64,000 nt of DNA from Anastrepha obliqua (GCF_027943255.1 NC_072897.1:21824044-21888043); one strand, 5' to 3'. Positions 11,060 to 22,703 are shown, counted from the stretch's first letter. Program-made: numbers and translations. Notes: a model not told the origin generated them from the sequence alone.

Positions 11060-12690
11060 TTGTAACTCCTGACATTGCGTAGTTGTAGTTTTTGTTGTGC
11101 TGAAATATTTTGTAATTTGAAAGGTGTAGGAAGGTGTATTGTCGTTTTTAGTTTTATAAATCCTCAGATATTCTACTGGAGGACAGTTATGTAGATACCA
11201 AAGTCGATCTGTATGTGTTTAGTGTTTATTTGTTTGTGCGTTTAATATTTTTCTGGATGTGTTTGGAGATATGGTTACTTCTAATTGTAGGAATTTGTGG
11301 AATTGTCCTGCGTATGGGGACACGTCTACGCCGTTATTGCTACTTTTATGGTTGTGTTTTTCATATGTGCTTGTTGGTGTTTTTCTCTGCTATTTCTGGG
11401 ATGTCGTTTTTTTCCTTGGTTTTTACTGCCTTGTTATTTTGGTTAATGTTTTTTATTGTTGTTAGGTGTTGTTGAATTTCTTTGGTGTTATTATTTTAGA
11501 TGGTTTCATTTTTGTTTGAGTATGCCGATTTTAGTTTTGTATAATCTTTTCTCCTTCTTTTGTACTTTGATTGGTTTCTGTTGTAGTTATCGTGTTTTTA
11601 ACTATTTTGGAAAATGTTGGTTTGCTTGTGCTTTGATTGAAGGGCTAGATTTGGTACATCGTCCGATTGCTGTTATAAATTTTCCAGGCTTCACGTATTG
11701 TTCATCTCCTTTCAAGTTTTATTTTATTTACTGACTTGTGTTAAAGAAAGCTTGGACATGTGGGGTTGGCTGCACGGTGTGTTCCATTATTGCAGTTGAT
11801 GCAAAAAGTCTTATATATTTTTTGTATGGTACGGGGATTACACATTGGTGACAAACCTCGATGTGTTTGCATGTGTTTTTCGTATGTCCTAGTTTCTGGC
11901 AAATTTTGCATGTCATAGGCCTTGGAACGTACTCTTTTACATTTATCATTTCCCAGCTTAGCTTCATTTTTTCAGGTCTATCCCGTCAAATTTTTTCGAG
12001 AGCTTTTTAAGTTCAATGACTTTTTCCTGGGCTAAACCTTTGATCAGTTCGTTTTCCGTCAGATTTGCGATCGTTCTTGAGAAGATACGACCTTGGGTTG
12101 AGTTCAATAATTTGTGTGAGGTGATTTTCACAGAAACTAAATCGATGTAAGTGGTTTATATTAATTATTTCTGCTGCTTTAAGGTTGAGAGCTTTATTCA
12201 GCAGGCCACCGGATTTTATTTCAGTTACCTCGGTGTATTCGGGGCTTAAAAATCTTAAACCCCCAGTGATTTGAATACGTAGTAGGACAATAGAGGCTTT
12301 ATTTTTTCTTCAATTGTTGGGCCAACTGCAGTTGCGACCAGATATTGGAGAAAATTGTCATCATTTTGGCCTGTTTCAGAAATTGGAACAAAGTAGTTGG
12401 TTCTATTTCATTTATTGAGATTTATTGGGTTGCCGAAAAGGTTCACTATGGGATCTAAGTCCCTGAACCTGTGCCTTGCTGGGGGTTTGGCACCCTCCAT
12501 TTTTGTCACTGCTTTTTCACTTGTAATTTTTTGTTCCAAGTATTTGCGGATAAGTAACGAACAAACTGTTTTATTACGTTTTTCTGTTTTTTATTTGTTC
12601 TTATTTTGTTTGCGAATTCACTAGACCATAATCCGTATGAATGTAAATACGTCTTTGCGCGGCGATTGTCTGAGTTACGTACATATACCA
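11060..12690 (-). pseudogene. Jockey/I-type LINE ORF1 with CCHC zinc knuckle, decayed
   Basis: Minus-strand fragments run in ORF1 order. The N-terminal part is near 12690-12500. A middle segment near 12280-12160 reads VTEIKSGGLLNKALNLKAAE. A zinc-knuckle segment at 11967-11850 reads YVPRPMTCKICQKLGHTKN followed by TCKHIEVCHQC. A long K/N/Q-rich tail covers 11740-11060; its complement gives open but meaningless T-rich frames. ORF1 proteins of this type bind the element RNA. Several stops and frame changes show it is dead. Confidence 0.6.
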
Positions 12691-12729
12691 AAAATGCATA
12701 TATTTAAATTATATTAAAAAAAAAACATA

Positions 12730-13056
12730 ATTATTCAACAGACTACACAAAACGAGTGCAGATAATTTCTACAAGCTGAACGGAACACATTCTATACTAC
12801 CAATTGCTCCTCCAATTCCCCTTATTCCTTTCAAAAAAGATAATACGATCAAACTAAAATCCAAATCTGCACTTCACTTCCGTGAAGCAACTCTTCAATC
12901 TGGTCACAACAAAAACGATTACTAATACTGATTAAAGGGCTCTAAGATCTTAATACTAGGAATTAAAGGAATTAAAGCCAAAGTAAATTCCTACGAAATT
13001 AAAGAGTTACTTGGGGATCAAAGGCTTACTGCAAATTCAACTATAAATATTATTAA
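12730..13056 (+). pseudogene. Jockey-type LINE ORF1 piece (left of Helitron H1)
   Basis: A degenerate plus-strand reading gives segments such as YKLNGTHSILPIAPPIPLIP and IKAKVNSYEIKELLGDQRL, which look like the RNA-binding part of a Jockey-type ORF1. I connect it with the pieces at 15855-16377 and 22704-22800 because they lie in the expected order (ORF1, zinc region, endonuclease) once the intervening elements are removed. Similarity is weak. Confidence 0.35.
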
Positions 13057-13523
13057 CTAGCAAACCCGGCCCCCTTCGCTGGGCACACTAAAATAGAATA
13101 GATATGGTTTAGAACAGAAAATATATGGTTTTCATATTATTTATTTCTTTATTCTTTATTCAAGCGCTTTGGCATAAACAATATTTTTTGTTTTTCTATT
13201 TATTTTTGAGTAAATATAAAATATAAATTGAAAATCAGGAAAAAACAAGATTGTTTTTAAATTTCAAATCAACGCATATGAATAAACAATCGTCTTTTTT
13301 CCTGATCATCCATGAATTTTTCGTTTCAATTTATATGTTTTATTAAGAATTGGAGCTTTTTTAACCATTATCCATTTATATTTTTCAAAAAAAAAAAAAA
13401 ACGAAAAAAATTGTTTTTACCACGAACACATAATTTCATTCGGATTTCACATTAAATTCTCAAATTTCGTAAGAAATTATTCACTGTTCCAAAATCCACT
13501 CCAAAAAAATTCACAAACAATTT

Positions 13524-13727
13524 TTACATGTTGCACTTACGTTTTTTCCTTATGGCATCCAAATCAAAAAGAAATATTGACACATTGTAACTAACACTGT
13601 CAATTTGACAGTTCAGTTCCGCCCCAAGCGTTAAAAAAGTAAGCGACATTATGGCTGGCTCAAAAGAACGCTGTACCCGTTGCCACTGCTCCGAATTACA
13701 ACCAAACTTTACGAAACCCATTTTCAA
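13524..13727 (-). other. 67-codon open frame conserved in four Helitron copies
   Basis: On the Helitron sense strand a frame starting MKMGFVKFGCNSEQW is open here and in the copies at 41685-41888, 60132-60335 and 63072-63275, with only a few residue differences. It contains an inverted repeat ACTGTCA-AAT-TGACAGT and ends just after a splice-donor-like ACGTAAGT. It could be part of the ancestral helicase gene's 5' end, or chance frame retention in young copies. No known domain. Confidence 0.3.
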
Positions 13728-13779
13728 TACTTACTTAACAATGTGCATAAGTTTGGTTTAATTCGGTGCAAAGACACAG

Positions 13780-15010
13780 CGGGTCCACGTTTTGGCATAT
13801 ATTTCGAGACCCTAGTCATCAATAGGTATGAAAATTACCCCGTATTAAAGCACTTATCACCAGCTTTCATTTGATACCTATATTGTGCATACACAACCAA
13901 AGGTTACCCGGGTCCACGTTTTGACCTATATCTGGAGACCCCAGTCACGTAGCGGCATGAAAAATACTCTGTACTAAGGCATTCACCAACAGTTTCAGTT
14001 TGATATCCATATTGTACAAACACATTCTAGGGTCCACGTTTTGGTCTCTATCTCGAGATCCTAGTCACGGAGCGGCATGAAAAATACTCTGAACTAAAGC
14101 ATTCACCAACAGCTTCCATTTGATACCCATATTGTACATACACGTCCGAAGGTTACCCGGGTCCACGTTTTGACCTATATCTCGAGACCCTAGTCATCAA
14201 TAGGTATGAAAATTACCCCGTATTAAAGCACTTATCAACAGCTTTCATTTGATATCCATATTGTACAAACACATTCTAGGGTCCACGTTTTGGTCTCTAT
14301 CTCAAGACCCTAGTCACGGAGCGGATGGAAATACTCTGAACTAAAGCATTCACCAACAGCTTCCATTTGATACCCATATTGTACATACACATCCGAAGGT
14401 TACCCGGGTCCACGTTTTGACCTATATCTCGAGACCCTATCTACCAATAGGTACCCAAACTATACGGAAACCATCTTCAATACCTCCTTAACAATGTGTG
14501 TAAGTTTGGTTTAATTCGGTGCAAAGACACGGCGGGTCCACGTTTTGGCATATATTTCCAGATCCCAGTCATCAATAGGTATGAAAATTACCCCGTATTA
14601 AAGCACTTATCAACAGCTTTCATTTGATATCCATATTGTACAAACACATTCTAGGGTCCACGTTTTGGTCTCTATCTCGAGACCCTAGTCACGGAGCGGA
14701 TGGAAATACTCTGAACTAAAGCATTCACCAACAGCTTCCATTTGATACCCATATTGTACATACACATTCTAGGGTCCACGTTTTGGTCTCTATCTCGAGA
14801 CCCTAGTCACGGAGCGGATGGAAATACTCTGAACTAAAGCATTCACCAACAGCTTCCATTTGATACCCATATTGTACATACACATCCAAAGGTTACCCGG
14901 GTCCACGTTTTGACCTATATCTCGAGCCCTATCCACCAATAGGAATCCAAACTATACGGAAACCATCTTCAATACCTTCTTAACAATGTGTGCAAGTTTG
15001 GTTTAATTCG
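13780..15010. repeat. Tandem minisatellite inside Helitron H1, about 10 units
   Basis: Units of roughly 119-128 bp. Each carries GGTCCACGTTTTGG or its variant, CTCGAGACCCTAGTCA and CATTTGATA.CCATATTGTAC. Two subtypes alternate irregularly (GGTTACCCGGGTCCACG and CATTCTAGGGTCCACG). Confidence 0.9.
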
Positions 15011-15290
15011 GTACAGACAGGGCCGGTTAGCGAACACACACAAAAAGTTGACTTTATTTTATATATAAGATTTTTTTCAGTTTGTGTCCGAAAAATCCAA
15101 ATATCTTACGGAACCCTATTTTTTCCAAAATAAAATGTAATCCACGTTACTCTTGGATAATGTAGTTTTCGAATGGTGAAAGAATTTTTAAAATCGGTCC
15201 AGTAGTTTTTGAGCCTATTCGTTACAAACAAACAAACAAAGTTTTCCTCTTTATAATATTAGTATAGATAAACATAAGGTGCCCCAGCTC

Positions 15291-15844
15291 GGTTACCGTA
15301 CACTTTTCCCAATCCATTTTTCCCAAAAGTCATTTTTCCCAAAACTTTTGTTCCCAATAAAATAACTCCCAAGCCAATTTTCCCAAAAACAATTTTCCCA
15401 ATTCAATTAAAATCCTATTTTTCCCAAACTTGTTTTTTTTTGCGTAGAACTCCTTTTCGCGTGGGCGGCCTTCGGCCGCGCTTCAAAAAAATAACCCTCA
15501 TCAGTCCAGCTCCGGCTACGCAATCCACCGTATTTTTGCGTAGAACTCCTTTTCGCCTTGGCGGCCTTCGGCCGCGCTTCAAAAAAATAACCCTCATCAG
15601 TCCGACTCCGGCTACGCAATCCACCGTATTTTTGCGTGGAACTCCTCTAAAGAATTTTTACACATTTTATAATTTTTATATAATTAATAAATAATTTTTT
15701 GCTCTTTGGAAAAAAATATATTTGGGAAAAAAGTCTTGGGAAAAACAGTTTGGATGAAAAAATTTGGGAACATTTGCCTTTGGGAAAAGTAAGCATTGGG
15801 AAAAAAGTTTTGGGAAGAATGGATTGGGAAAACTGGTCGGCAAC
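15291..15844. mobile_element. Foldback element with TTTTCCCAA motifs and a 10-bp direct-repeat flank
   Basis: The two ends are imperfect inverted repeats (left TTTTCCCAATCCATT, right its complement), each followed by many short TTTTCCCAA-like repeats. The centre (about 15430-15650) has two copies of a roughly 103-bp unit with GGCGGCCTTCGGCCGCGCTT. The element is flanked by the 10-bp direct repeat GCCCCAGCTC (15281-15290 and 15845-15854), which looks like a target duplication. A 9-11-bp TSD with foldback ends would fit Mutator-like elements; that class call is inference. Confidence 0.65.
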
Positions 15845-15854
15845 GCCCCAGCTC

Positions 15855-16377
15855 ATATGTTAGATTAAATTTCTGGCCAACTCGGTAGAACTAAAAAAGG
15901 GAGAAATTCATCCCATTTATAAAATTAAACTATCGTTTCAGAGTCGCCGTAGAAGAGCCATTTTAAAGGAACAGAACTGGTACCATATGTACTATACTTT
16001 ACGCACTGCATGCGTAGTTATCGCAAAATTTCAAAACTCCTCCGTATGTCATAAATTAAAATTTATCCTGAAATAAATCCAGCAGTTGCGGTAATAATCA
16101 CACCACAATCTATTTAGTAAAATTATAATCAAATCGCAAGTTTTCCATTAGTGGAACAGAATCAATGATTCAATGAATCAATAATTTTTATATATCGCAA
16201 ATGGTGTTTACCATGATAAATTAGATCGCAAAAGAATCTTTACAGAGCACGATGTAGATATAATGACACATTACACAAAGAATATAATTTCCATATACGA
16301 GTACCTGGCTAAAAATTTGATAACACAAACCACCCAGATGGAAAAGCCTCATGCGGAACAGCAATTCTTATAATAAA
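15855..16377 (+). pseudogene. Jockey-type LINE: end of ORF1 and start of endonuclease
   Basis: Near 15950 a frame reads RVAVEEPF.RNRT, as in the region before the zinc knuckles of Jockey-type ORF1. At 16276-16377 another reads HIRVPG..FDNTNHPDGKAS then CGTAILII, matching the endonuclease segment 'RGGTAILIR'. The reading stops where Helitron H2 begins (16378) and appears to resume at 22704. Degenerate, with stops. Confidence 0.5.
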
Positions 16378-16460
16378 CTAGCAAACCCGGCCCGCTTCGC
16401 TGGGCACACTAAAATAGAATAGATATGGTTTAGAACAGAAAAGATATGGTTTTCATATTA

Positions 16461-18643
16461 CAGTCGAACTTCGATAACTCGAACTATGACATGCCACAAA
16501 AAAAAATCGAGCTATCAAGATTTCGAGTTATCAAATATAATATACATATGTACATACATACATAAAAATCCATAAAGAAAATAAAACCTAATGGAAAAAT
16601 AAAACAATCCATAAAACCCATGTGTATATTTTAAAATTATATATACATACATAATTAGGAACATTGTATGAATAAATGTATAGCTTTCATTCGTTTTAAG
16701 TAAAAAAGTCAGTTATTTGGTATTGACGAGAGGATTTTTTATTATGATCTTCAAAAAAAACGTCAATATTATTTAAACCATTGCACAGAGAATCGGTTGT
16801 ATGTTCATTGGTTTTTAAATATGATCGCAAAATCTGGCAACTAGCTCGTTTGAAACTGGTTGCAGCATATCATCTTGCAAATCCTCTTCTATATCACTTT
16901 CGCTATCATGCTCAAATTCGGATTTAGATCCCAATAGCTCCACAATATATTCATCTGTGGGAAACTCTGAAGTAACAATATCGTCATCCACATGCATAAA
17001 ATCATTAAAGGTGACACCTTCTGTACCTTTGATATTTTGCCAAGCTTCATGTTCATTCTGCAGTTGAATTTCTTCCTTACTCCTTTCTTTTATGCGATCG
17101 CTTATGAAAACCAAGGGAATGTCATCTTCTTCCTCCCATTCAGAATATTCACCGAAGCCGGTTTTTCTAAAACAATTAGAGATGGTTTCAGGCTTAACAT
17201 CGATATTCCATGCATTAGTTATTTCATCAACACAGTCCACTAATGTAATGTTAAGATCTTTGTTTACTTCAAAGCATTTTATAGTATTTTTTAAAGTTCT
17301 GCGGCGATGATGACATTTTAAATTTTGTATGACACCTTGATCGAGTGGTTGTAATTTTGATGTTTTATTCGGGGGAAAAAATGCAAGTTTGATAAACTTT
17401 AATCTCTGTTGGATGTCTTTAGGATGGGCTGGGCAGTTGTCAATAAAAAGTAGAATATTTCTTCCGACTTTTCCAAATTGTTTGTCTAAGTTAAAAGATT
17501 CTTCAAAAAAGGCTCCCGTCATCCACGCCTTTGAATTTGCTTTATAGTCGAGAGGTAACCATTTAAAACCTCTAAAACAGCGGGGTTGATTACTTTTACC
17601 TATCAAGAGTAATTTCAATTTTTCTGACCCATCCATGTTTGCGGCAATCATCAACGTAACTCTCTGTTAACTGTGCTTTCCTCCATGGCATTTCTGGTTT
17701 TTTAAAGTTAAGGTGTTATCTGGAAGACATTTAAAGAATAAGTCCGTCTCGTCTGCATTGAATACGTCCCGTGCTTGATAATCTTCTAATAAATGAAGTA
17801 AAACATCACGATGCCATTTCATACAGTCTTCTTCGCTTACATCATTACTCTCACCACACGCCTTTTTATGACATATACCAGATCTTAGAAAAAAAAAAAA
17901 TAACTTTAGGTGGCAGCTTGCACATTTATTTTATGAATGTACATACCTTCGTTTCCTATTATCGAGCCAACCAGTGCTTGCCTTGAAATTCGGTTGTTCT
18001 AATTTTTGACTAAATTCCAATGCTTTTTCTTTAAGTAATCCTCCGGATGTAGGCAAATTCCGTGTTCTTGCCGATTTAACCCATTCTAAACCAGCTTTGT
18101 CCACATTTACGTATGTTGACTTTTTTAGTCTCTTTGAACTCCCACTTGCACCACCACTTTCGATTGCAGTAATAACCGGTTGTTTATTTTTTAAAATAGT
18201 TGACACTGTATTTGCCGGAATAGCATACTTTACAGCTACATCTTTTTTTCGCGCACCCATTTCTACTTCCTTTATTAGTTTAAATTTTTCATCAATATAT
18301 AACGTTTTTAAACAACGTTTTGATGATATGTCAACAGAGTTTATTTTCGCGTAAGAGCTACTAATAAACTACCTGTGGACTTAAACAGTGCAGCGACCCA
18401 ACTGCTGACATCTGTTTGCTATAAAATATGCAGCACGTAATAAGGGGATTCCCCCGGAAATTCGACTTATCAAAGCTGGCGCCAAATATTCTGTTCGAGT
18501 TATCAAGATATTCGAGTAATAGAAGTTCGAGTTATCAAGTAAAAATTACACACAATTCTCACTCTAAACGCCATTGCCAAGCAATTTGATTCGAGATATC
18601 AAATATTCGAGATATCGAAGTTCGACTTATTGAGGTTCGACTG
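16461..18643 (-). mobile_element. Tigger/pogo-like DNA transposon
   Basis: Ends are CAGTCGAACTTCGATAACTC and the inverted ...TGAGGTTCGACTG, with TA duplicated at 16459-16460 and 18644-18645. The uninterrupted sequence (CATATTATTTATTTC) is present in Helitron H1, so the insertion point is confirmed by an empty site. It carries a nearly complete transposase gene on the minus strand. Confidence 0.92.
16815..18329 (-). pseudogene. Tigger/pogo transposase with a 63-bp intron and one stop codon
   Basis: Exon 1 (about 18329-17947) gives a psq-like helix-turn-helix (KRCLKTLYIDEKFKLIKEVE ... VKYAIPANTVSTILKNK) and a CENP-B-type domain ending GWLDNRKRR. A short intron (17946-17884; donor GTATGT, T-rich acceptor ending CTAAG) joins in frame to exon 2 (SGICHKKACGES...). 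The DDE domain follows: NADETDLFF, LLFIDNCPAH and FPPNKTSKLQPLDQGVI, about 32 residues between the last two Asp. A TAA at 17667-17669 interrupts (..GGKHS-stop-QRVTLMI). The family start Met appears changed to ATA at 18327-18329; the next ATG is 18260. Otherwise it is open to 16815. Confidence 0.88.
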
Positions 18644-18993
18644 TATTTATTTCTTTATTCTTTATTCAAGCGCTTTGGCATAAACAATATTTTTTGCTTT
18701 TCTATTTGTTTTTGAGTAAATAAATAATGTTTTTGGCTTCCCAACACGTGAACAGCCAACGTATAGTTGACCATGGGTGAATACTGGTTCTTCTAAATTC
18801 ATCCAGCATATTTCTAAAGTTTGCCCTTGCGATTTATTGATAGTTATTGAAAATGCTAAACGAATGGGCAGTTGCAATCGCTTCAATTCAAATGGCAATT
18901 TAGGTGGAAGCATTGGAGTTCCTGGTATTAGAACGTCTTCATTCTTGAATTTACCAATTAAAATAGTTGCTTGTTGCTAGTTCTTGACGTTCT
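18644..18993 (-). pseudogene. Helitron Pif1-type helicase C-terminus
   Basis: The minus strand reads IPGTPMLPPKLPFELKRLQ, then IRLAFSITINKSQGQTLEIC, then FTHGQLYVGCSRVGKPKTLF and ends YAKALE-stop. The NKSQGQT and YVGCSRVGKP blocks are the last superfamily 1 helicase motifs of Helitron RepHel proteins, which unwind DNA during rolling-circle transposition. An in-frame stop lies at about 18978. The sequence is cut off at about 18993 by the poly-T that marks the tail of an inserted LINE. No Rep (HUH) domain is visible in the window. Confidence 0.88.
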
Positions 18994-19401
18994 TCTCTTT
19001 TTTTTTTTTTTTTTGTTTTCTCCATTTTTCTTTATTTATTGAATCTTTCTTGTATACGAAACTAACAATAAATTTACAAATCTTATATACTAGAGTAATA
19101 TGTTTCCTTGCCAGTGCTAAGAAACGAACTATTTGCTCAAATGAATATATAGGTATTTACATATATGATTAAATCGGTTGTGAATCTCCAATTCTTTATA
19201 GTTGGGAGCTGGAAAGGACGGGTTTCCAGTCTCCGATTCTTCGTAGCTGGGAGCCGGAAAGGCCTAGTTTCAAATCTCCCTTAGAGCTTCCGTTGTCCCT
19301 CATGTCGATTGTGAAAATGTTGTTTTTTGTTTTTTTTTTTTCGAATGTGATAGATGTGGTTGGAGGAAGTTGTGGACGGACTGTCGTGTGAGATAAGGTA
19401 A

Positions 19402-22002
19402 TTAAGATAGTGCAGACTTGAAGATGTCTCTTTTTTTCAATCGTGTGTGACCTTCATCTAAAAGTAGATTTCGCGCTAGTTTATTGAGATGGTCTTCTAG
19501 CTTTTGTAGGTATTTTTTGCTCAACCGTACTATTTCATCGGCTACACGAGGTATGCAAATATCTCTGTGAATGTTCGCGTTCTTTATATACCATGGAGCT
19601 CCCGTGATTATCCGCAAGGCTTTAGATTGCACTCTCTGAAGTTTTTCGATATTTGAGGGCGTAGCCGTTCCCCACATTTCTATACCATATGTCCATATTG
19701 GTTTTAGCATGGCTTTATATAGTAGCACTTTGTACCCTAGAGGTAATGCTGATTTCGAATTAAGCGTCCAATATAGGCTTTTCATTTTAAGCTTGATATT
19801 CGACACTTTCTTTTCAATATGATTCCGCCATGTGAGTTTTCTATCTAAGTGAATTCCAAGATATTTTATTTCGTTTTGCTGTGGTATATTCTGACCATTT
19901 ATTGTAACTGCAGGGCAAGTTTCTTTTCTTAGAGTAAAAGTAATATGCACGCATTTGGTTTCATTAACCTTTATTCGCCAGTTTTTAAGCCATACTTCTG
20001 TTTCAAGTATATGCCTTTGTAATATGGACGTTGCTACTTTTGGGTCTGTGTGAGTGCAAAGTATTGCAGTAGCATCGGCAAATGTTGATGTCATTGTTTG
20101 GCTCGTCGTTGGCATATCAGATGTGTATAATACATATAAAATAGGGCCCAGAACTTGTGGAACTCCAGCGTCTATTCTACAATGCCGAGAGAAAAAATCT
20201 TTTTGCTTTACAACAAATTCTCTATTAGTGAAATAGTTTTGCAGCAAGAGGTGTACATTCGTAGGCAGTAAACTAGTAATTTTGTGAATTACGCCGCGGT
20301 GCCATACCTTATCGAATGCTTGTGCTACGTCTAAGAACAGTGCAGTGCAGTACTGTTTTTTCTCAAAGGACTTTCGTGTAAATGACACAATGCGATGAAC
20401 TTGCTCAGTTGTACTATGTTTTGCTCTAAATCCAAATTGGTGTTGAGGAATAATACTGTTATCTTGAATAAAGGGCATTATTTTCTGCAAGAGCAACTTT
20501 TCAAATAGCTTTGAAAGTATGGACAATAGACTAATTGGCCGATATGAGGATGCTTGGCTTAAGTCTTTCCCAGGTTTACCAATCATAGTGATTTGAGATA
20601 ATTTCCAAGCTTTTGGGTAGTAGGCAGTACGAGAGATGGCGTTAAATATGTGCCTGATATGAAGAACGGCAATATTGGGAAGCTCTTTTAGCATTTTTGG
20701 GGTGATTTTGTCGTAACCTGGTGCTTTTTTAGGTTTAAGTTGATTAATAACTGAGACTATGTTATTTTTTTAAACTTTATTGGCTTTTTTGGTGGATGCA
20801 ATATGTCTAGTGGTAAACAAGTAGTTGCAGAAGACTGATTGGGAGTGAAGACAGATTGCAGATGTTCAGCAAATACACACCCTTTTTCAGAATCCGTACG
20901 TGCACAATTACCATTTCTTAGTCGAATTGGTGATTCGTACTGTATGGGCCGATTTATATTTTTTGTGGCCTTCCACAATGCGTAATCTGTTTGGTCCGCA
21001 ACGCAACTTAACTGTGTATTCATACAACAGTTTCTTGTATTTTGGAGAACGATATTGTTGCCAAGACCTTCTCAGCTCTCGTTTCTTTTTAACTAAATCT
21101 TCTTTAGTCTCATCAATGTTTCGCTGAGAGTTAACACGACTTTTATTATTTGTGGCCACTGCTGCCCTAGTAGCCCCATGCATTAGTTCAGTCAATGTAT
21201 ATATCTGCCTATCGATATCAATATCATTCTTTAAAGAAACATTGGTTTTTATATGAGTGCTAATGTATTTCTTATATTTAAGCCAGTTTATGAGATTGGG
21301 ATGGGGGAGCTGATTACCCGCTGTTCTGGTGCAAGGACTACCTTCCATGGTTATAATAGACGGAGAATGGTCGGAGGACAATTCCAGGGATGAGGACACT
21401 GTTACAATCTTGCGATCAATACCCTTTATAATACCAAAGTCAATCAGGTCAGGCATCTTCTGGCGGTCAGATGGCCAATATGTTGGCTGTCCTGTAGATA
21501 CAACATCAAGTTTTGATCTTAGTATACAACTAAAAAGTTGTCTCCCTCTAGGTGTGACCAGTCTAGAGCCCCAATAGTGGTGCTTGGCATTGAAGTCCCC
21601 TGCAGCCATAAACTTTGGCCCAAGTTTGGCAAAAAAATCTTTGAACTGTTGTTCGGTTATAATTTGAGAAGGAGGGCAGTACACAACTGCGATAGCCATT
21701 GTACTGGAAAATTCTTGCAGTTGAATAATAGTGGACTGAAGGTATTCTTCATTGAATTCCTCAAGTACACTGTGCTTTAGACGTTTTCTTATTAATATCG
21801 CTGTGCCACCACGAGCCATGTTTCTAGGATGTTTTGTATCATAGAAAAGATATTCCGGAATTCTAAAATAATTTTTATCTGTAAGATGAGTTTCAGATAT
21901 AAGCATAATGTCAATGTTATTTGATAATAGAAAATTATAGACTTCGAGCTTGTGCTTGGTGAGACCGTTTGCGTTCCAATGACAAATTTTGATTTTGTAC
22001 AT
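19402..22002 (-). pseudogene. Jockey-type ORF2: endonuclease and reverse transcriptase
   Basis: The start (MYKIKICHWNANGLTKHKLE) opens an AP-type endonuclease with ISETHLTD, GGTAILI, AAGDFNAKHHYWGS and SSDHSPS. The linker (MNTQLSCVADQTDYALWK...) is frameshifted around 20700-21030. The RT then reads SSYRPISLLSILSKLFEKLL, HQFGFRAKHSTTEQVHR, motif A ALFLDVAQAFDKVWH (intact), motif B as GVPQVLGPILY (two residues missing compared with GVPQGSVLGP) and motif C as FADATAIL, where the second catalytic Asp is Ala. The thumb (KYLGIHLDRKLTWRNHI) follows. The enzyme is therefore inactive although the RT frame is open for 430 codons. Confidence 0.88.
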
Positions 22003-22004
22003 TA

Positions 22005-22210
22005 CGGTTTATTTAAAAGGGTTTTCATTAAAATGGTTTGATTTCTAATCAGATCCTGTATCATGCTTTGCATTCCAACCATAAATTGATTAAGAGTTTG
22101 CACGAGTGTTTGAACCATAGATTCTATATTGCAATTATTCATGTTATTTGCTTCTGATGTCACGTTATTCCGGGCATTTCTCATGCGCCTATTTTTATTT
22201 TCCGAACGAC
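22005..22210 (-). pseudogene. C-terminal end of Jockey-type LINE ORF1
   Basis: About 66 codons rich in N, Q and M (SENKNRRMRNARNN ... MVQTLVQTLNQFMVGMQSMI) end in a TAA just before the ORF2 start. This matches the usual hydrophilic, Gln-rich tail of Jockey-type gag proteins. Upstream sequence belongs to the Helitron, so the rest of ORF1 is absent. Confidence 0.6.
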
Positions 22211-22218
22211 CAATATGA

Positions 22219-22560
22219 TTACTTAACAATGTGTGTAAGTTTGGTTTAATTCGGTGCAAAGACACGGCGGGTCCACGTTTTGGCATATATTTCGAGACCC
22301 TAGTCATCAATAGGTATGAAAATTACCCCGTATTAAAGCACTTATCAACAGCTTTCATTTGATACCCATATTGTACATACACAACCAAAGGTTACCCGGG
22401 TCCACGTTTTGGCCTTTATCTCGAGCCCATAGTCACGGAACGGTATGAAAATTACTCTATACTATAGAAATCGTCAACAGCTTCCATTTGCTACCCATAT
22501 TGTACAAACACATCCTACGGTTACCCGGGTCCACGTTTTGGCCTATTTCTCGAGACCCTG
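22219..22560. repeat. Helitron minisatellite units in H2 (3 units)
   Basis: Three copies of the 120-130-bp unit with GGTCCACGTTTTGG and CTCGAGACCC, followed by the variant Helitron 5' end (22560-22703). Confidence 0.8.
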
Positions 22561-22703
22561 GTATCCGATTCTTAAAATTTCAAAACACAAACCTTCTCCA
22601 CATGTGTTTCTTCAATGTCGCAACGTTTGGTTAAAATCGGTTGAGCCATTCTCCGTAAAGTTCATCACAACGCGGAAAACGGCTGAATTTTTTTATATAT
22701 AGA

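Larger units (their letters stand above)
13057..15268 (-). mobile_element. Helitron H1, non-autonomous
   Basis: On the minus strand it starts TCTATACTAATATTATAAAG (15268) and ends in a short GC-rich hairpin (CCCAGC..GCCGGG) followed by TTTGCTAG (13057). It is flanked by A on the 5' side and T on the 3' side. These are canonical Helitron ends and target (A^T). Near its 3' end it keeps the last codons of a helicase (..YAKALE stop) seen more fully at 18662-18993, which ties it to that family. It also holds a hairpin near 13235-13312 and about ten tandem copies of a 120-130-bp unit. Confidence 0.88.
18995..22218 (-). mobile_element. Jockey-clade LINE, 5' truncated, inserted in Helitron H2
   Basis: The poly-A tail appears as poly-T at about 19000-19015. 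A 3' UTR follows (about 19020-19400), then ORF2 (19402-22002) and the end of ORF1 (22005-22210). The 5' side stops abruptly where Helitron minisatellite sequence resumes at about 22219. I do not see a clear target-site duplication. Confidence 0.8.
16378..22703 (-). mobile_element. Helitron H2, composite and interrupted
   Basis: The 3' end (CTAG at 16378-16381, with hairpin and CCGGGTTTG upstream on the minus strand) is the same as in H1. The 5' end is a variant, TCTATATATAAAAAAATTC, ending at 22703. Its flanks rejoin the endonuclease frame of the host LINE (..ILII | RLKHY). Inside are a Tigger transposon, a helicase C-terminus, a minus-strand Jockey LINE and three units of the Helitron minisatellite (22219-22560). 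The helicase body upstream of 18993 is missing. Confidence 0.75.

Noticed and set aside
11215..11734. Open plus-strand frames coding for hydrophobic, membrane-like peptides
   Set aside because: They are the complement of the Lys/Asn/Gln-rich tail of a minus-strand LINE ORF1; T-rich codons give spurious hydrophobicity.
15407..15694. Overlapping frames of 69-84 codons in both orientations
   Set aside because: They come from the two-copy 103-bp GC-rich unit in the centre of the foldback element; no domain and no independent conservation.
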